This document shows positions 1-7,603 of a stretch of DNA of 64,000 bases, piece after piece; within the stretch, counting starts at the first letter, position 1, and every line of letters starts with the position of its first letter. The stretch lies in contig CP085323.1 in assembly GCA_022870745.1 (NCBI GenBank), positions 868,001 to 932,000 of the forward strand, given 5' to 3'. The position numbers were made by a program, and so were the translations under genes. This stretch comes from Silvibacterium acidisoli (lineage in GTDB: Bacteria > Acidobacteriota > Terriglobia > Terriglobales > Acidobacteriaceae). The notes beneath the pieces were generated by a model. That model did no database searches, was not told where the DNA came from, and was given only the letters and a program-made list of their open reading frames with translations.

Positions 1-455
1 CCGGGCTTTCCGACCTGGCCCATGACATAGACCTGTCTGCTCCGGATCTCGACGACGCTCACTGTCACCTGCGCCTTGACGACGTAACTGGCAAGCCGTT
101 CGCCGAGCATTTCGGAGAGTTGATTCGCGGTCATGCCTGCAACGTGAACATCTCCGAGCAAAGGCAGCGATACGAATCCGTCGGGTCCGACAGTCACGGT
201 CTGTGATAGATCGTTATTCTTCCAAACACTGATATGGATCACATCGGCTGGGCCAATGAGATACTGCGAAACCTCACCGGGAGCTTTGGCCGGCTTGCCT
301 GATTGCAGGTCTGCACTCCCACCGGGACGGGCTTCGACAGGCGCAGGAGCTCCACCGTTTCCAGCGAGCGCAATGTTCTGCGCGAAACAGCTGCCAACAG
401 AAAGCCACGCTGACGCGAACAGTGTCAGGAGACGAGTTGAGTTTCCGGGTCTCAT
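1..455 (-). CDS. Polysaccharide export outer-membrane protein, Wza/GumB type (5' part only)
   Basis: Reading leftwards from an ATG at 455 gives about 151 residues before the window edge. It opens with MRPGNSTRLLTLFASAWLSV and a signal-peptide-like segment ending near CFAQ, then a low-complexity Gly/Pro linker. From about residue 65 it matches the polysaccharide biosynthesis/export (SLBB-preceding) domain: YLIGPADVIHISVWKN, then VGPDGFVSLPLLGDVHVAGMT and RQVYVMGQVGKPG. Members of this family form the outer-membrane channel for capsule or exopolysaccharide. GGAGG lies upstream at about 469-473 (spacing 13). A sigma-54-like promoter sits immediately upstream. The C-terminal part is outside the window. 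The family call is firm; the exported polymer is unknown. Confidence 0.85.
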   Translation of the reverse strand, partial: MRPGNSTRLLTLFASAWLSVGSCFAQNIALAGNGGAPAPVEARPGGSADLQSGKPAKAPGEVSQYLIGPADVIHISVWKNNDLSQTVTVGPDGFVSLPLLGDVHVAGMTANQLSEMLGERLASYVVKAQVTVSVVEIRSRQVYVMGQVGKP

Positions 456-488
456 ATCGAACTAGTTGCACCTCCGCGCAGAACAAGG

Positions 489-504
489 AGCAAACCAATG
501 GCCA
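489..504 (-). promoter_or_regulatory. Candidate sigma-54 (-24/-12) promoter for the export gene
   Basis: The minus strand reads TGGCCATTGGTTTGCT. This fits the TGGC-N8-TTGCW sigma-54 pattern with exactly 10 bases between the invariant GG and GC. Predicted start is near 477, 22 bases before the ATG at 455. A sigma-54 activator gene lies next to it, divergently. Seen by eye only; not scored with a matrix. Confidence 0.55.
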
Positions 505-585
505 ATGTGCCCCGCGAGCAAGTGCAAAGATGGCTGGCTTTGGTGACCCAATGAATCATTGCCGCCTGCATCTTTCTGGCGTTAG

Positions 586-601
586 GTGCAAACTTTTGCA
601 C
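586..601. promoter_or_regulatory. Palindrome in the divergent intergenic region, possible activator or repressor site
   Basis: GTGCAAA-CT-TTTGCAC is a perfect 7+7 inverted repeat with a 2-base centre. It lies 82 bases upstream of the -24 element at 489-504 and 75 bases upstream of the activator gene start at 676. That placement would suit an enhancer-type binding site. Which protein binds is not known. Confidence 0.35.
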
Positions 602-675
602 AGTACGTCCTGGTGTGACGTCGGCCAAGGATGGCTTGCGCAGGAGATTCATAGGTCATCTCACAGGCGTCGTTT

Positions 676-1782
676 ATGGCTAAATTTGGGAATTGCATTT
701 TTCCAGATTGTGGTCCTCTACGTGCACTTCGCTGCGCCAAACGGTTGACGAATGTGCGAGATCTTCTTGGTACGTCTGTGGCAATCCATCGCATCAGAAT
801 GCAGTTGAATAAGGCTGCGCAAACTGAAGTCCCTGTACTGATTACCGGTGAGAGCGGAACAGGAAAAGAGGTAGCTGCGAGGTCGCTGCATGCCATGAGC
901 CGGCGCGCCGGCAACAACTTCCTCAAGGTGAATTGCCCGGCGATCCCGTATCACCTGTTTGAAAGCGAACTCTTCGGCCATATGGCCGGTGCGTTTACAG
1001 GTGCGAAGGAAGCACGCGCGGGAAAGTTTGAACTGGCCGATAAAGGCACTCTCTTTCTCGATGAGATTGGCGAGCTGGAGTTTGCTCTGCAGTCCAAGCT
1101 GCTTCACGCGCTGCAGGATTCACGCGTGGTGCGCCTGGGGTCGATCACGGAATCTACAGTCGACTTCCGGCTCATCTGCGCCACAAATCGTCATCTTGAA
1201 GATGAGGTTGCTCGCGGAGGATTCCGGACCGACCTTTTTTACCGGATCAACGTTCTGAGAATCGAAATGCCGGCATTGCGAGACAGGGCATGCGACGTGC
1301 CCATCCTGATGAATCATTTCCTGCAGTTTTACAGCGCGCGCTTCAGGACAGAATATGTACCGCTGAGCGCATCCTTCATGCGTTTGCTCGAGTGTTATCA
1401 CTGGCCCGGAAATATACGCGAACTGGAGAACCTGGCTAAACGCTACGTCGTGCTCGGAGATGAAGAGCACATCCTGTCGGTACTGCGTGAGCCGGAGAGT
1501 GAACAGCCAGTGGTTCCGGACCTGATCGACCTGAACACTCCACTCAAGGTGCAGACCAAGCGGGCCATACAAAGCATGGAAAGACAGATCATCCTGAAGG
1601 TTTTGCAGGCGCACAAGTGGAACCGCAGAAAGACAGCCCGTTCACTGGACATCAGTTACAGGGCTCTGCTTTACAAGATCAAGGAGGCCGGACTGCCCGC
1701 CCTGCGCTCCACCCGGGGCGATTCTCCAAACGGCTCAGACGCGGGGAAAGAAAGCAGTATTTGCGCAAAGGATTTCAAATAA
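676..1782 (+). CDS. Sigma-54-dependent transcriptional activator without a receiver domain
   Basis: 368 residues. An AAA+ sigma-54 interaction domain fills most of the protein. Walker A GESGTGKE lies at 58-65, the sigma-54 contact loop GAFTGA at 105-110 and Walker B-type [11 protein letters not shown] at 124-134. The R-finger region follows, then [12 protein letters not shown]. The C-terminus carries a Fis-type helix-turn-helix with [18 protein letters not shown] at about 316-333. Only about 30 residues precede the ATPase, so there is no phosphorylation domain and activity control must come from elsewhere. The start at 676 has no strong ribosome site. It is divergent from the export gene and upstream of the sugar-nucleotide operon. 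The C-terminal helix closely resembles that of the second activator at 16177-17634. Confidence 0.88.
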   Translation: MAKFGNCIFPDCGPLRALRCAKRLTNVRDLLGTSVAIHRIRMQLNKAAQTEVPVLITGESGTGKEVAARSLHAMSRRAGNNFLKVNCPAIPYHLFESELFGHMAGAFTGAKEARAGKFELADKGTLFLDEIGELEFALQSKLLHALQDSRVVRLGSITESTVDFRLICATNRHLEDEVARGGFRTDLFYRINVLRIEMPALRDRACDVPILMNHFLQFYSARFRTEYVPLSASFMRLLECYHWPGNIRELENLAKRYVVLGDEEHILSVLREPESEQPVVPDLIDLNTPLKVQTKRAIQSMERQIILKVLQAHKWNRRKTARSLDISYRALLYKIKEAGLPALRSTRGDSPNGSDAGKESSICAKDFK

Positions 1783-1809
1783 CTTCCACTCTCATACCTC
1801 ATTAACTTT

Positions 1810-1825
1810 TGGAACTCAGCGTGCA
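1810..1825 (+). promoter_or_regulatory. Candidate sigma-54 promoter for the sugar-nucleotide operon
   Basis: TGGAACTCAGCGTGCA keeps GG and GC exactly 10 bases apart, with TGG, AC and TGCA matching the consensus. Predicted start is near 1837, leaving a leader of about 134 bases before the ATG at 1971. Weaker than the site at 489-504. Confidence 0.4.
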
Positions 1826-1970
1826 GAGTAGCTCGACCAGAAGCAAGTCAGAACAACGGCACAAAGCGGTCAGAGACCGGCGGCTTCGACAAGACAGTCG
1901 CGCAGAACAGCCTGCGTGAGCAAACATTTGCAACTATCGGCACTAACGATTGCATTTTGCGGAGAACGGC

Positions 1971-3032
1971 ATGGACGGGCGCATATCAGGTTATGGAGAG
2001 CATGTGATCAAGTTTGGAGTGGTGGGCTACGGGTATTGGGGACCGAACCTTGTTCGCAACCTATTTGAAGTTCCCGAAACAATGGTTGTCGCGGTATGCG
2101 ATGCAAGGGAAGACCGCCTCAGGCAGGTCGCCAGCCGCTATCCTTCCGTGGAACTGCTCACGGATTACCAGAAAATGCTGGACAATCCGGAGATTGACGC
2201 AATCGCCATAGCGACACCGGTTTCGACGCACTATGACCTGGCGATGAGAGCGCTGTGCAGCGGTAAGCATGTGATGGTCGAGAAGCCGATGACCTCTTCA
2301 ACCGAGCAGGCACTCCGGTTGATCGACGAAGCCGAACGGCGAAGGCTGGTTCTGATCGTTGACCACACCTTCGTGTACACGGGGGCAGTCCGCAAGATCA
2401 AGCAGATGCTTGATTCGGGGAAATTGGGCGAGATCTATTACTACGACTCCACCCGCATCAACCTGGGTCTCTTTCAGCGCGACGTGGATGTGTTGTGGGA
2501 TCTGGCCGTCCATGATCTCGCAATCATGAACTATCTTCTCCCGATGACACCCTGTGCTGTCGCCGCTACAGGAATCAACCACGTGAGCGGGGGAACGGAG
2601 AACCTGGCTTATCTCACGATGTTCTTCCAGGAGAACGTCATCGCGCACATCAACGTCAACTGGCTCTCGCCTGTGAAGGTCCGCCGGACCCTGATCGGAG
2701 GGAGCAAGCAAATGATCGTGTACGACGACATGGAGCCGAGCGAAAAGGTAAAGGTGTATGACAAGGGAATCACTCTGGGAGCCGGAACCGAAAGCCTATA
2801 CAAGGCACTGATTGGATATCGCTCCGGCGATATGTACGCTCCGCAGCTCGACGTTTCGGAGGCTCTTAAGGTGGAAATCCAACACTTCGTCGATTGCATT
2901 CACACCGGATCGGAGCCACTCACGGGAAGCCGCGCGGGACTGCAGGTAGTCCGGCTGCTTGAATCCGCCTCTTACTCGATGAAACATCGCGGGAAGCTTG
3001 TTGAGCTGGCGCCCGATGCCCTGGCTGTTTAA
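1971..3032 (+). CDS. Gfo/Idh/MocA-family NAD(P)-dependent sugar-nucleotide dehydrogenase (WbpB/WlbA-like)
   Basis: 353 residues from the ATG at 1971, chosen because GGAG at 1961-1964 sits six bases before it; a GTG at 2004 just before the Rossmann fold is an alternative. The N-terminal dinucleotide motif is FGVVGYGYWGPN, and the catalytic EKP motif appears in HVMVEKPM. The C-terminal part has the family's beta-sheet domain. Next to a WbpD-like acetyltransferase and a WbpE-like aminotransferase, this is best read as the 3-dehydrogenase that oxidises a UDP-HexNAc(A) sugar at C3, so that C3 can be aminated and acetylated. The exact substrate is inferred from the gene set, not seen. First gene of the plus-strand operon ending at 7560. 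Confidence 0.87.
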   Translation: MDGRISGYGEHVIKFGVVGYGYWGPNLVRNLFEVPETMVVAVCDAREDRLRQVASRYPSVELLTDYQKMLDNPEIDAIAIATPVSTHYDLAMRALCSGKHVMVEKPMTSSTEQALRLIDEAERRRLVLIVDHTFVYTGAVRKIKQMLDSGKLGEIYYYDSTRINLGLFQRDVDVLWDLAVHDLAIMNYLLPMTPCAVAATGINHVSGGTENLAYLTMFFQENVIAHINVNWLSPVKVRRTLIGGSKQMIVYDDMEPSEKVKVYDKGITLGAGTESLYKALIGYRSGDMYAPQLDVSEALKVEIQHFVDCIHTGSEPLTGSRAGLQVVRLLESASYSMKHRGKLVELAPDALAV

Positions 3033-3044
3033 GGAAAGGATGAT

Positions 3045-3593
3045 ATGTCTGACACCTCTATGCTTGCGCACTTTGAAATCGTCGACCGACGAGATCCCAG
3101 CGATTCCATTGGCATGGAATACTGCCGTATTTCGCCGGACGTGAAGATGGGAAAGGATGTGCGCGTTTTTGCGTTTGTAAATCTCTATGGCTGCTCGATC
3201 GGAGACAACTGCAAAATCGGGACATTTGTCGAAATTCAAAAGAATGCGACGGTGGGCAACAACGTAAAGATTTCGAGCCACACCTTCATCTGCGAGGGCG
3301 TGGATATCGAAGACGATGTCTTCATAGGCCACAATGTCTCCTTCATCAACGACAAGTATCCAAGAGGCACCAACGCAGACGGCAGCCTTCAGACTGAGGC
3401 TGACTGGCAGGTCGTCAAAACGGTGGTGAGGCGCGGTGCCTCCATCGGCACCAGCAGCACAATTCTTTGCGGCATCACGATTGGCGAGCATGCCATGGTT
3501 GGAGCCGGCAGCGTCGTCACTCATGATGTGCCCGCATACGCAGTGGTCGCAGGAAATCCCGCAAGAGTATTGAGTCGGATGGAGGAAAAGTGA
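3045..3593 (+). CDS. Left-handed beta-helix N-acetyltransferase (WbpD/WlbB-like)
   Basis: 182 residues with hexapeptide repeats throughout (ISPDVKMGKDVRVFAF, GCSIGDNCKIGTFVEI, ATVGNNVKISSHTFI) and the subfamily signature FIGHNVSFINDKYPRG. It ends in the usual VAGNPARVL. This family acetylates the 3-amino group of a UDP-2-acetamido-3-amino-hexuronate, using acetyl-CoA. Thirteen bases separate it from the dehydrogenase stop, with AAGGAAAGGA as ribosome site. Its end overlaps the start of the aminotransferase in a GTGA, so the two are translationally coupled. Confidence 0.87.
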   Translation: MSDTSMLAHFEIVDRRDPSDSIGMEYCRISPDVKMGKDVRVFAFVNLYGCSIGDNCKIGTFVEIQKNATVGNNVKISSHTFICEGVDIEDDVFIGHNVSFINDKYPRGTNADGSLQTEADWQVVKTVVRRGASIGTSSTILCGITIGEHAMVGAGSVVTHDVPAYAVVAGNPARVLSRMEEK

Positions 3594-4696
3594 AAGTTCC
3601 GTTTCTGGATCTGAAGTCACTGCATCATGAGCTGAAAGATGAGTTATTGGAAGTGTTTCACAGGGTGCTCCACACATCCGCGTTTGTGCTCGGCCCCGAA
3701 GTGAAGAACTTCGAGCAGGAATTTGCAACCTACACGAGCACAGATCATTGTGTTGCGGTGAACTCCGGAACCGCCGCGCTTCATCTCACACTCGCCGCAC
3801 TGGGTGTAGGGCCGGGGGATGAAGTTATCACGGTTGCCCATACATTCATTGCTACTGCAGAGGCGATTTCGGCCGTGGGTGCTAAGCCGGTGTTTGTCGA
3901 CATTAGCGCTGACTGCTACACCATGGACCCTGCACTGATCGAAGCTGCAATCACCAGCCGTACGCGCGCCATCGTGCCTGTGCACCTCTACGGACAGGTT
4001 GCCGATATGGACCCGATTCTCGCCATCGCGGATCGGCATGGCATCCCCGTGATTGAAGACGCCTGCCAGGCCCACGGCGCTCTCTACAAAGGGCGCAAGG
4101 CAGGATCGCTGGGCGTTGCAGGTTGCTTCAGCTTCTATCCAGGAAAAAACCTTGGCGCCTGTGGAGAAGGCGGCGCTGTGACGACCAATGATGAAGCGCT
4201 CGCGCAGAAGATTGCGATGTGGCGCGATCACGGATCGGTGAAGAAATATGAGCATCACTTCCCTGGCTTGAACCTGCGCATGGAAGGCCTGCAGGGCGGT
4301 GTTCTTTCAACGAAGCTCAAATACCTCGACGGCTGGAACCAGCAGCGGCGTGAGGTTGCTGCCCAGTACGACGCTGCGCTTGCGCCTTTGGGGGTACTTA
4401 CTCCGGCTGAGATGGAATATGCCCATCATGTGTATCACCTTTACGTGATCGAGACCGACAACCGGGATCAACTGCGGCAGCAACTCTCCGACGCAGGTGT
4501 CGAGTCCGGGCTGCACTACCCCATTCCTCTTCATCTGCAGGACGCTTACTCTTCGCTCGGATACAAGTGTGGAGATTTCCCGGTGACGGAGCGAGCTGCG
4601 AGCCGCATTCTGTCTTTGCCGCTTTATCCCGGCATGAGCCACGAAGCTGTGGCCTATGTCGCCGCCGAACTGCACGAGAGCTGCCATGTCAGTTAA
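3590..4696 (+). CDS. DegT/DnrJ/EryC1-family PLP sugar aminotransferase (WbpE/WlbC-like)
   Basis: 368 residues from a GTG at 3590, preceded by GGAGGAAA at 3581-3588. PLP-binding features are VNSGTAALHL near 58-67, IEDACQAHGA with Asp157, and the Schiff-base lysine Lys186 in SFYPGKNLGACGEGG. The FYPGKNLGA-GEGG wording is typical of enzymes that aminate C3 of a UDP-3-keto sugar. It is full length for the family. Together with the two preceding genes it gives oxidation, transamination and acetylation at C3 of a nucleotide sugar. Confidence 0.9.
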   Translation: MKVPFLDLKSLHHELKDELLEVFHRVLHTSAFVLGPEVKNFEQEFATYTSTDHCVAVNSGTAALHLTLAALGVGPGDEVITVAHTFIATAEAISAVGAKPVFVDISADCYTMDPALIEAAITSRTRAIVPVHLYGQVADMDPILAIADRHGIPVIEDACQAHGALYKGRKAGSLGVAGCFSFYPGKNLGACGEGGAVTTNDEALAQKIAMWRDHGSVKKYEHHFPGLNLRMEGLQGGVLSTKLKYLDGWNQQRREVAAQYDAALAPLGVLTPAEMEYAHHVYHLYVIETDNRDQLRQQLSDAGVESGLHYPIPLHLQDAYSSLGYKCGDFPVTERAASRILSLPLYPGMSHEAVAYVAAELHESCHVS

Positions 4697-5375
4697 CGCC
4701 GAGAACGCTCCCACTCAGGATGCGCGCACGGTAGCTGCTGTTTTCGGGGCAGCGGGATTGAAGGAAGATCCCGCATGGGAGTGGGAGTATGCGCTCCAAC
4801 TCAGGCGATCCTATTCCCCGCAGGATCTGCATGCCTTGTATTCGCGATTTCGAAGCGACGAGGGAACCTTTGAAACACAGCTTCGCCGCATTCTCTTTCG
4901 GGCCATGTGCAGGCAGGCAGGCCATGATATACGCATTGCACCAGAGGTAATGCTGAAGCATCCCGAGACGTTTGAGCTGGGCGACTCCGTGTTCATCGGA
5001 GCGCAGACAATGATCCAGGGACGATTCGACGGTACCTGCCGCATCGGCAACCATGTGTGGATCGGTCCTCACTCTTACTTCGATGCTCGCCATCTGGTTA
5101 TTGAGGACTATGTGGGCTGGGGTCCAGGAGCCAAGGTTCTCGGATCTTCCCACACAGGCTCTCCGATCGATATCCCAATCATCTCGACGGAGCTTCAGAT
5201 CAAGCCGGTGATCATCGGCTACGGGGCGGACATCGGGACGAACGCGACCATCCTTCCGGGTGTTCATGTCGGAGCGCATTCCATCGTGGGTGCAGGCGCC
5301 GTAGTAACAGAAAGCATTCCAGAATATGCCGTCGCAGTCGGCGTCCCCGCGCGGATTGTTCGATTTCGAAAGTAG
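4686..5375 (+). CDS. Hexapeptide-repeat acyltransferase (WbbJ-type)
   Basis: 229 residues from the ATG at 4686, which overlaps the preceding stop by 11 bases and has GAGAG five bases upstream; an in-frame ATG at 4656 is the alternative. The first 75 residues are helical. The rest is a left-handed beta-helix (FELGDSVFIGAQTMIQG, CRIGNHVWIGPHSYFD, ARHLVIEDYVGWGPGAKVLG, IGYGADIGTNATILPGVHVG), ending AVGVPARIVRF. It probably O- or N-acetylates a sugar of the same polysaccharide. The acceptor is unknown. Confidence 0.8.
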   Translation: MSVNAENAPTQDARTVAAVFGAAGLKEDPAWEWEYALQLRRSYSPQDLHALYSRFRSDEGTFETQLRRILFRAMCRQAGHDIRIAPEVMLKHPETFELGDSVFIGAQTMIQGRFDGTCRIGNHVWIGPHSYFDARHLVIEDYVGWGPGAKVLGSSHTGSPIDIPIISTELQIKPVIIGYGADIGTNATILPGVHVGAHSIVGAGAVVTESIPEYAVAVGVPARIVRFRK

Positions 5376-5419
5376 AACAGACTAAGGAGCCGAACAGAAC
5401 AAGCTCCAGGAGCCAAGTT

Positions 5420-6406
5420 ATGAACGAGATCAACGGATCCAAGATCCTGATTACTGGCGGTGCAGGCTTTGTAGGCAGCACTACTGCCGATCAACTGCTG
5501 GAAGCTGGCGCAGCCGAGGTGCGTATCCTCGACAACTTTATCCGAGGAAACCTGAGGAACCTGGAACAGGCCCGGGCGAAAAGCGGCCTGGTTATCATCG
5601 ATGGCGACATCCGCGATGAGGGAGTTGTAGATGCCGCCGTTGAAGGAGTGGACTACATCTTTCATCAGGCTGCCCTGAGAATCACGCGCTGCGCGGAAGC
5701 CCCGCGTGAGGCTATGCAGGTTCTGGTGGACGGCACGCTGAATGTGCTGGAAAGCGCGGTTCACCACAAGGTGAAGAAGATCGTGGGTGCTTCCTCCGCA
5801 TCGGTATACGGAAACGCTTCGTATCTTCCGATGGACGAAGACCATCCTTTCAACAACAGAACCTTATATGGGGCCGGCAAGATAGCCAATGAGCAGATGT
5901 TCCGGGCCTACTACGAAATGTTCCAGTTGCCGTATGTAGTGTTTCGCTACTTCAACGTTTATGGTCCGCGCATGGATATCGACGGCGTCTACACCGAGGT
6001 TCTTGTGCGCTGGCTCGATGCGATCGATGAAGGGAAAAGGCCGAAGATCTTTGGAGATGGATCGCAATCCATGGACTTTGTCTTCGTCGAGGATGTCGCA
6101 CGCGCAAACCTGGCAGGATTGACGGGCGACGTTACCGACGAAGCATTCAACGTCGGAACCGGCACGCAGACTACGCTGAAGTCCTTGTGTCATCTGCTGC
6201 TCAAAATTACAGGCTCATCATTGGAACCTGAATATATCGAGGCCCGCAAAGTCAACAATGTCCAGGCACGCCGTGCATCGGTTTTAAAAGCCGAACAAAT
6301 GCTTGGCTACAAAGCGGACGTCAAGCTCGAGGCTGGATTAAAGAAACTCTTGCAATGGAGGCAAAAGGTGAAAGAAGAGAACGCAACGGTAGGAGCTTCG
6401 CGATGA
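5420..6406 (+). CDS. Extended SDR nucleotide-sugar epimerase/dehydratase
   Basis: 328 residues. The NAD-binding motif is ITGGAGFVGS at 11-20. The active site has SSASVYG and Tyr150/Lys154 in YGAGK, followed by FRYFNVYGPR, typical of UDP-sugar 4-epimerases and relatives. The C-terminal sugar-nucleotide-binding region has FGDGSQSMDFVFVEDVARAN. An epimerase fits the locus better than a dehydratase, because the usual dehydratase Asp-Glu pair is not evident. Its end overlaps the next gene in an ATGA. Confidence 0.85.
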   Translation: MNEINGSKILITGGAGFVGSTTADQLLEAGAAEVRILDNFIRGNLRNLEQARAKSGLVIIDGDIRDEGVVDAAVEGVDYIFHQAALRITRCAEAPREAMQVLVDGTLNVLESAVHHKVKKIVGASSASVYGNASYLPMDEDHPFNNRTLYGAGKIANEQMFRAYYEMFQLPYVVFRYFNVYGPRMDIDGVYTEVLVRWLDAIDEGKRPKIFGDGSQSMDFVFVEDVARANLAGLTGDVTDEAFNVGTGTQTTLKSLCHLLLKITGSSLEPEYIEARKVNNVQARRASVLKAEQMLGYKADVKLEAGLKKLLQWRQKVKEENATVGASR

Positions 6407-7560
6407 GCAGCGCTCCCGCTATAACGTCAAAGATGATTCCGGTTGCCCGGCCCTACATCGGAAGCGAAGAGGAACAGGCCACGATCGACGCGTTGCGTTC
6501 CGGGTGGATTACGCAGGGGCCGCGCGTCGCCGAGTTCGAGACGAGGTTCGCGAAGTACGTCGGCAGCTCTCACGCCGTAGCCCTGTCGTCCTGCACCACG
6601 GCTCTGTACTTGGCACTGGTCGCTTCAGGCATAGGTCCGGGGGACGAAGTGATTTGTCCGAGCCTGAGCTTTATCGCTACGGCGAATGCGATCACTTATA
6701 CCGGAGCGACTCCGATCTTCGCCGACATCGATCCTGACACATACAACCTGGATCCGGCTTCCGTGGAGATGCTCATCTCCCCGCGCACAAGGGCGATTCT
6801 CGCCGTTCACCAGATCGGCTTACCGGCGGATCTGGATGCTCTCTCAGCCATTGCTGAAAGATACAGCCTGGTCCTGATCGAAGATGCCGCGTGTGCAATC
6901 GGCTCGGAATACCACGACGAGCGGATCGGCAGACCGCGGGGATCGATGGCCTGCTTCAGCTTCCACCCTCGAAAGATTCTCACCACCGGAGAAGGAGGGA
7001 TGATCACCACCAACGACGGTGAACTTGCAGACAAGCTTCGCCGGCTCCGGCAACATGCAATGAGCCTTTCGGACGTCGCTCGTCATAGCGCCACCAGGAT
7101 TGCAACGGAAACGTATGACGAGATCGGATTCAACTTTCGCATGACCGACATCCAGGCCGCAATCGGAATGGTGCAGCTCGAACGCCTGGGGATCCTGCTC
7201 GAACGGCGGCGTTATCTGGCGGCGCGATATGACCAGGCATTGGAGGACATGCCCTGGTTGCAGCGTCCGCACGTCCCGGAGCACTGCCTCCATAATTACC
7301 AGTCGTACATGGTTCGACTGCGTTCCTCCGCGCCCGCGCGCGATGCATTGATGCAAGGCATGCTCGAGAAAGGTATCTCCACACGGCGTGCGGTCATGGC
7401 GATTCATCGTGAGCGGCCTTATCTCGAAAACGAATCCGGCAAGCACCTGCCACACACAGACCGTGTGGCAGATACTGGAATCATCCTGCCGCTCTTCCAC
7501 CAGATGTCCGAAGCCGACCAGGATTACGTGATCGAAACTCTACACACTTTCACTATCTAA
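6403..7560 (+). CDS. DegT/DnrJ/EryC1-family sugar aminotransferase, second copy
   Basis: 385 residues. The ATG at 6403 is chosen because it overlaps the previous stop (ATGA) and AGGAG lies seven bases before it. PLP residues are LSSCTTALYL, IEDAACAIGS with Asp161, and Lys191 in SFHPRKILTTGEGG. It resembles perosamine synthetase/ArnB-type enzymes that aminate C4 of a 4-keto sugar, and differs clearly from the aminotransferase at 3590. Last gene of the operon; a strong hairpin follows directly. Confidence 0.88.
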   Translation: MSSAPAITSKMIPVARPYIGSEEEQATIDALRSGWITQGPRVAEFETRFAKYVGSSHAVALSSCTTALYLALVASGIGPGDEVICPSLSFIATANAITYTGATPIFADIDPDTYNLDPASVEMLISPRTRAILAVHQIGLPADLDALSAIAERYSLVLIEDAACAIGSEYHDERIGRPRGSMACFSFHPRKILTTGEGGMITTNDGELADKLRRLRQHAMSLSDVARHSATRIATETYDEIGFNFRMTDIQAAIGMVQLERLGILLERRRYLAARYDQALEDMPWLQRPHVPEHCLHNYQSYMVRLRSSAPARDALMQGMLEKGISTRRAVMAIHRERPYLENESGKHLPHTDRVADTGIILPLFHQMSEADQDYVIETLHTFTI

Positions 7561-7570
7561 AGAACAGCGC

Positions 7571-7603
7571 AGCCGCTGGGATCGAGTTACGATCCCAGCG
7601 GCT
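7571..7603. terminator. Bidirectional hairpin between convergent genes
   Basis: A perfect 14-base stem (AGCCGCTGGGATCG with its complement) with loop AGTTA sits 10 bases after the aminotransferase stop. The right arm overlaps the stop codon of the giant minus-strand gene. There is no strong T-run on either side. Confidence 0.7.

Noticed and set aside
1938-1953. GGCAC..TTGCA sequence resembling a sigma-54 promoter just before the Gfo/Idh gene
   Set aside because: The GG and GC are 11 bases apart instead of 10, and the position would leave almost no leader.
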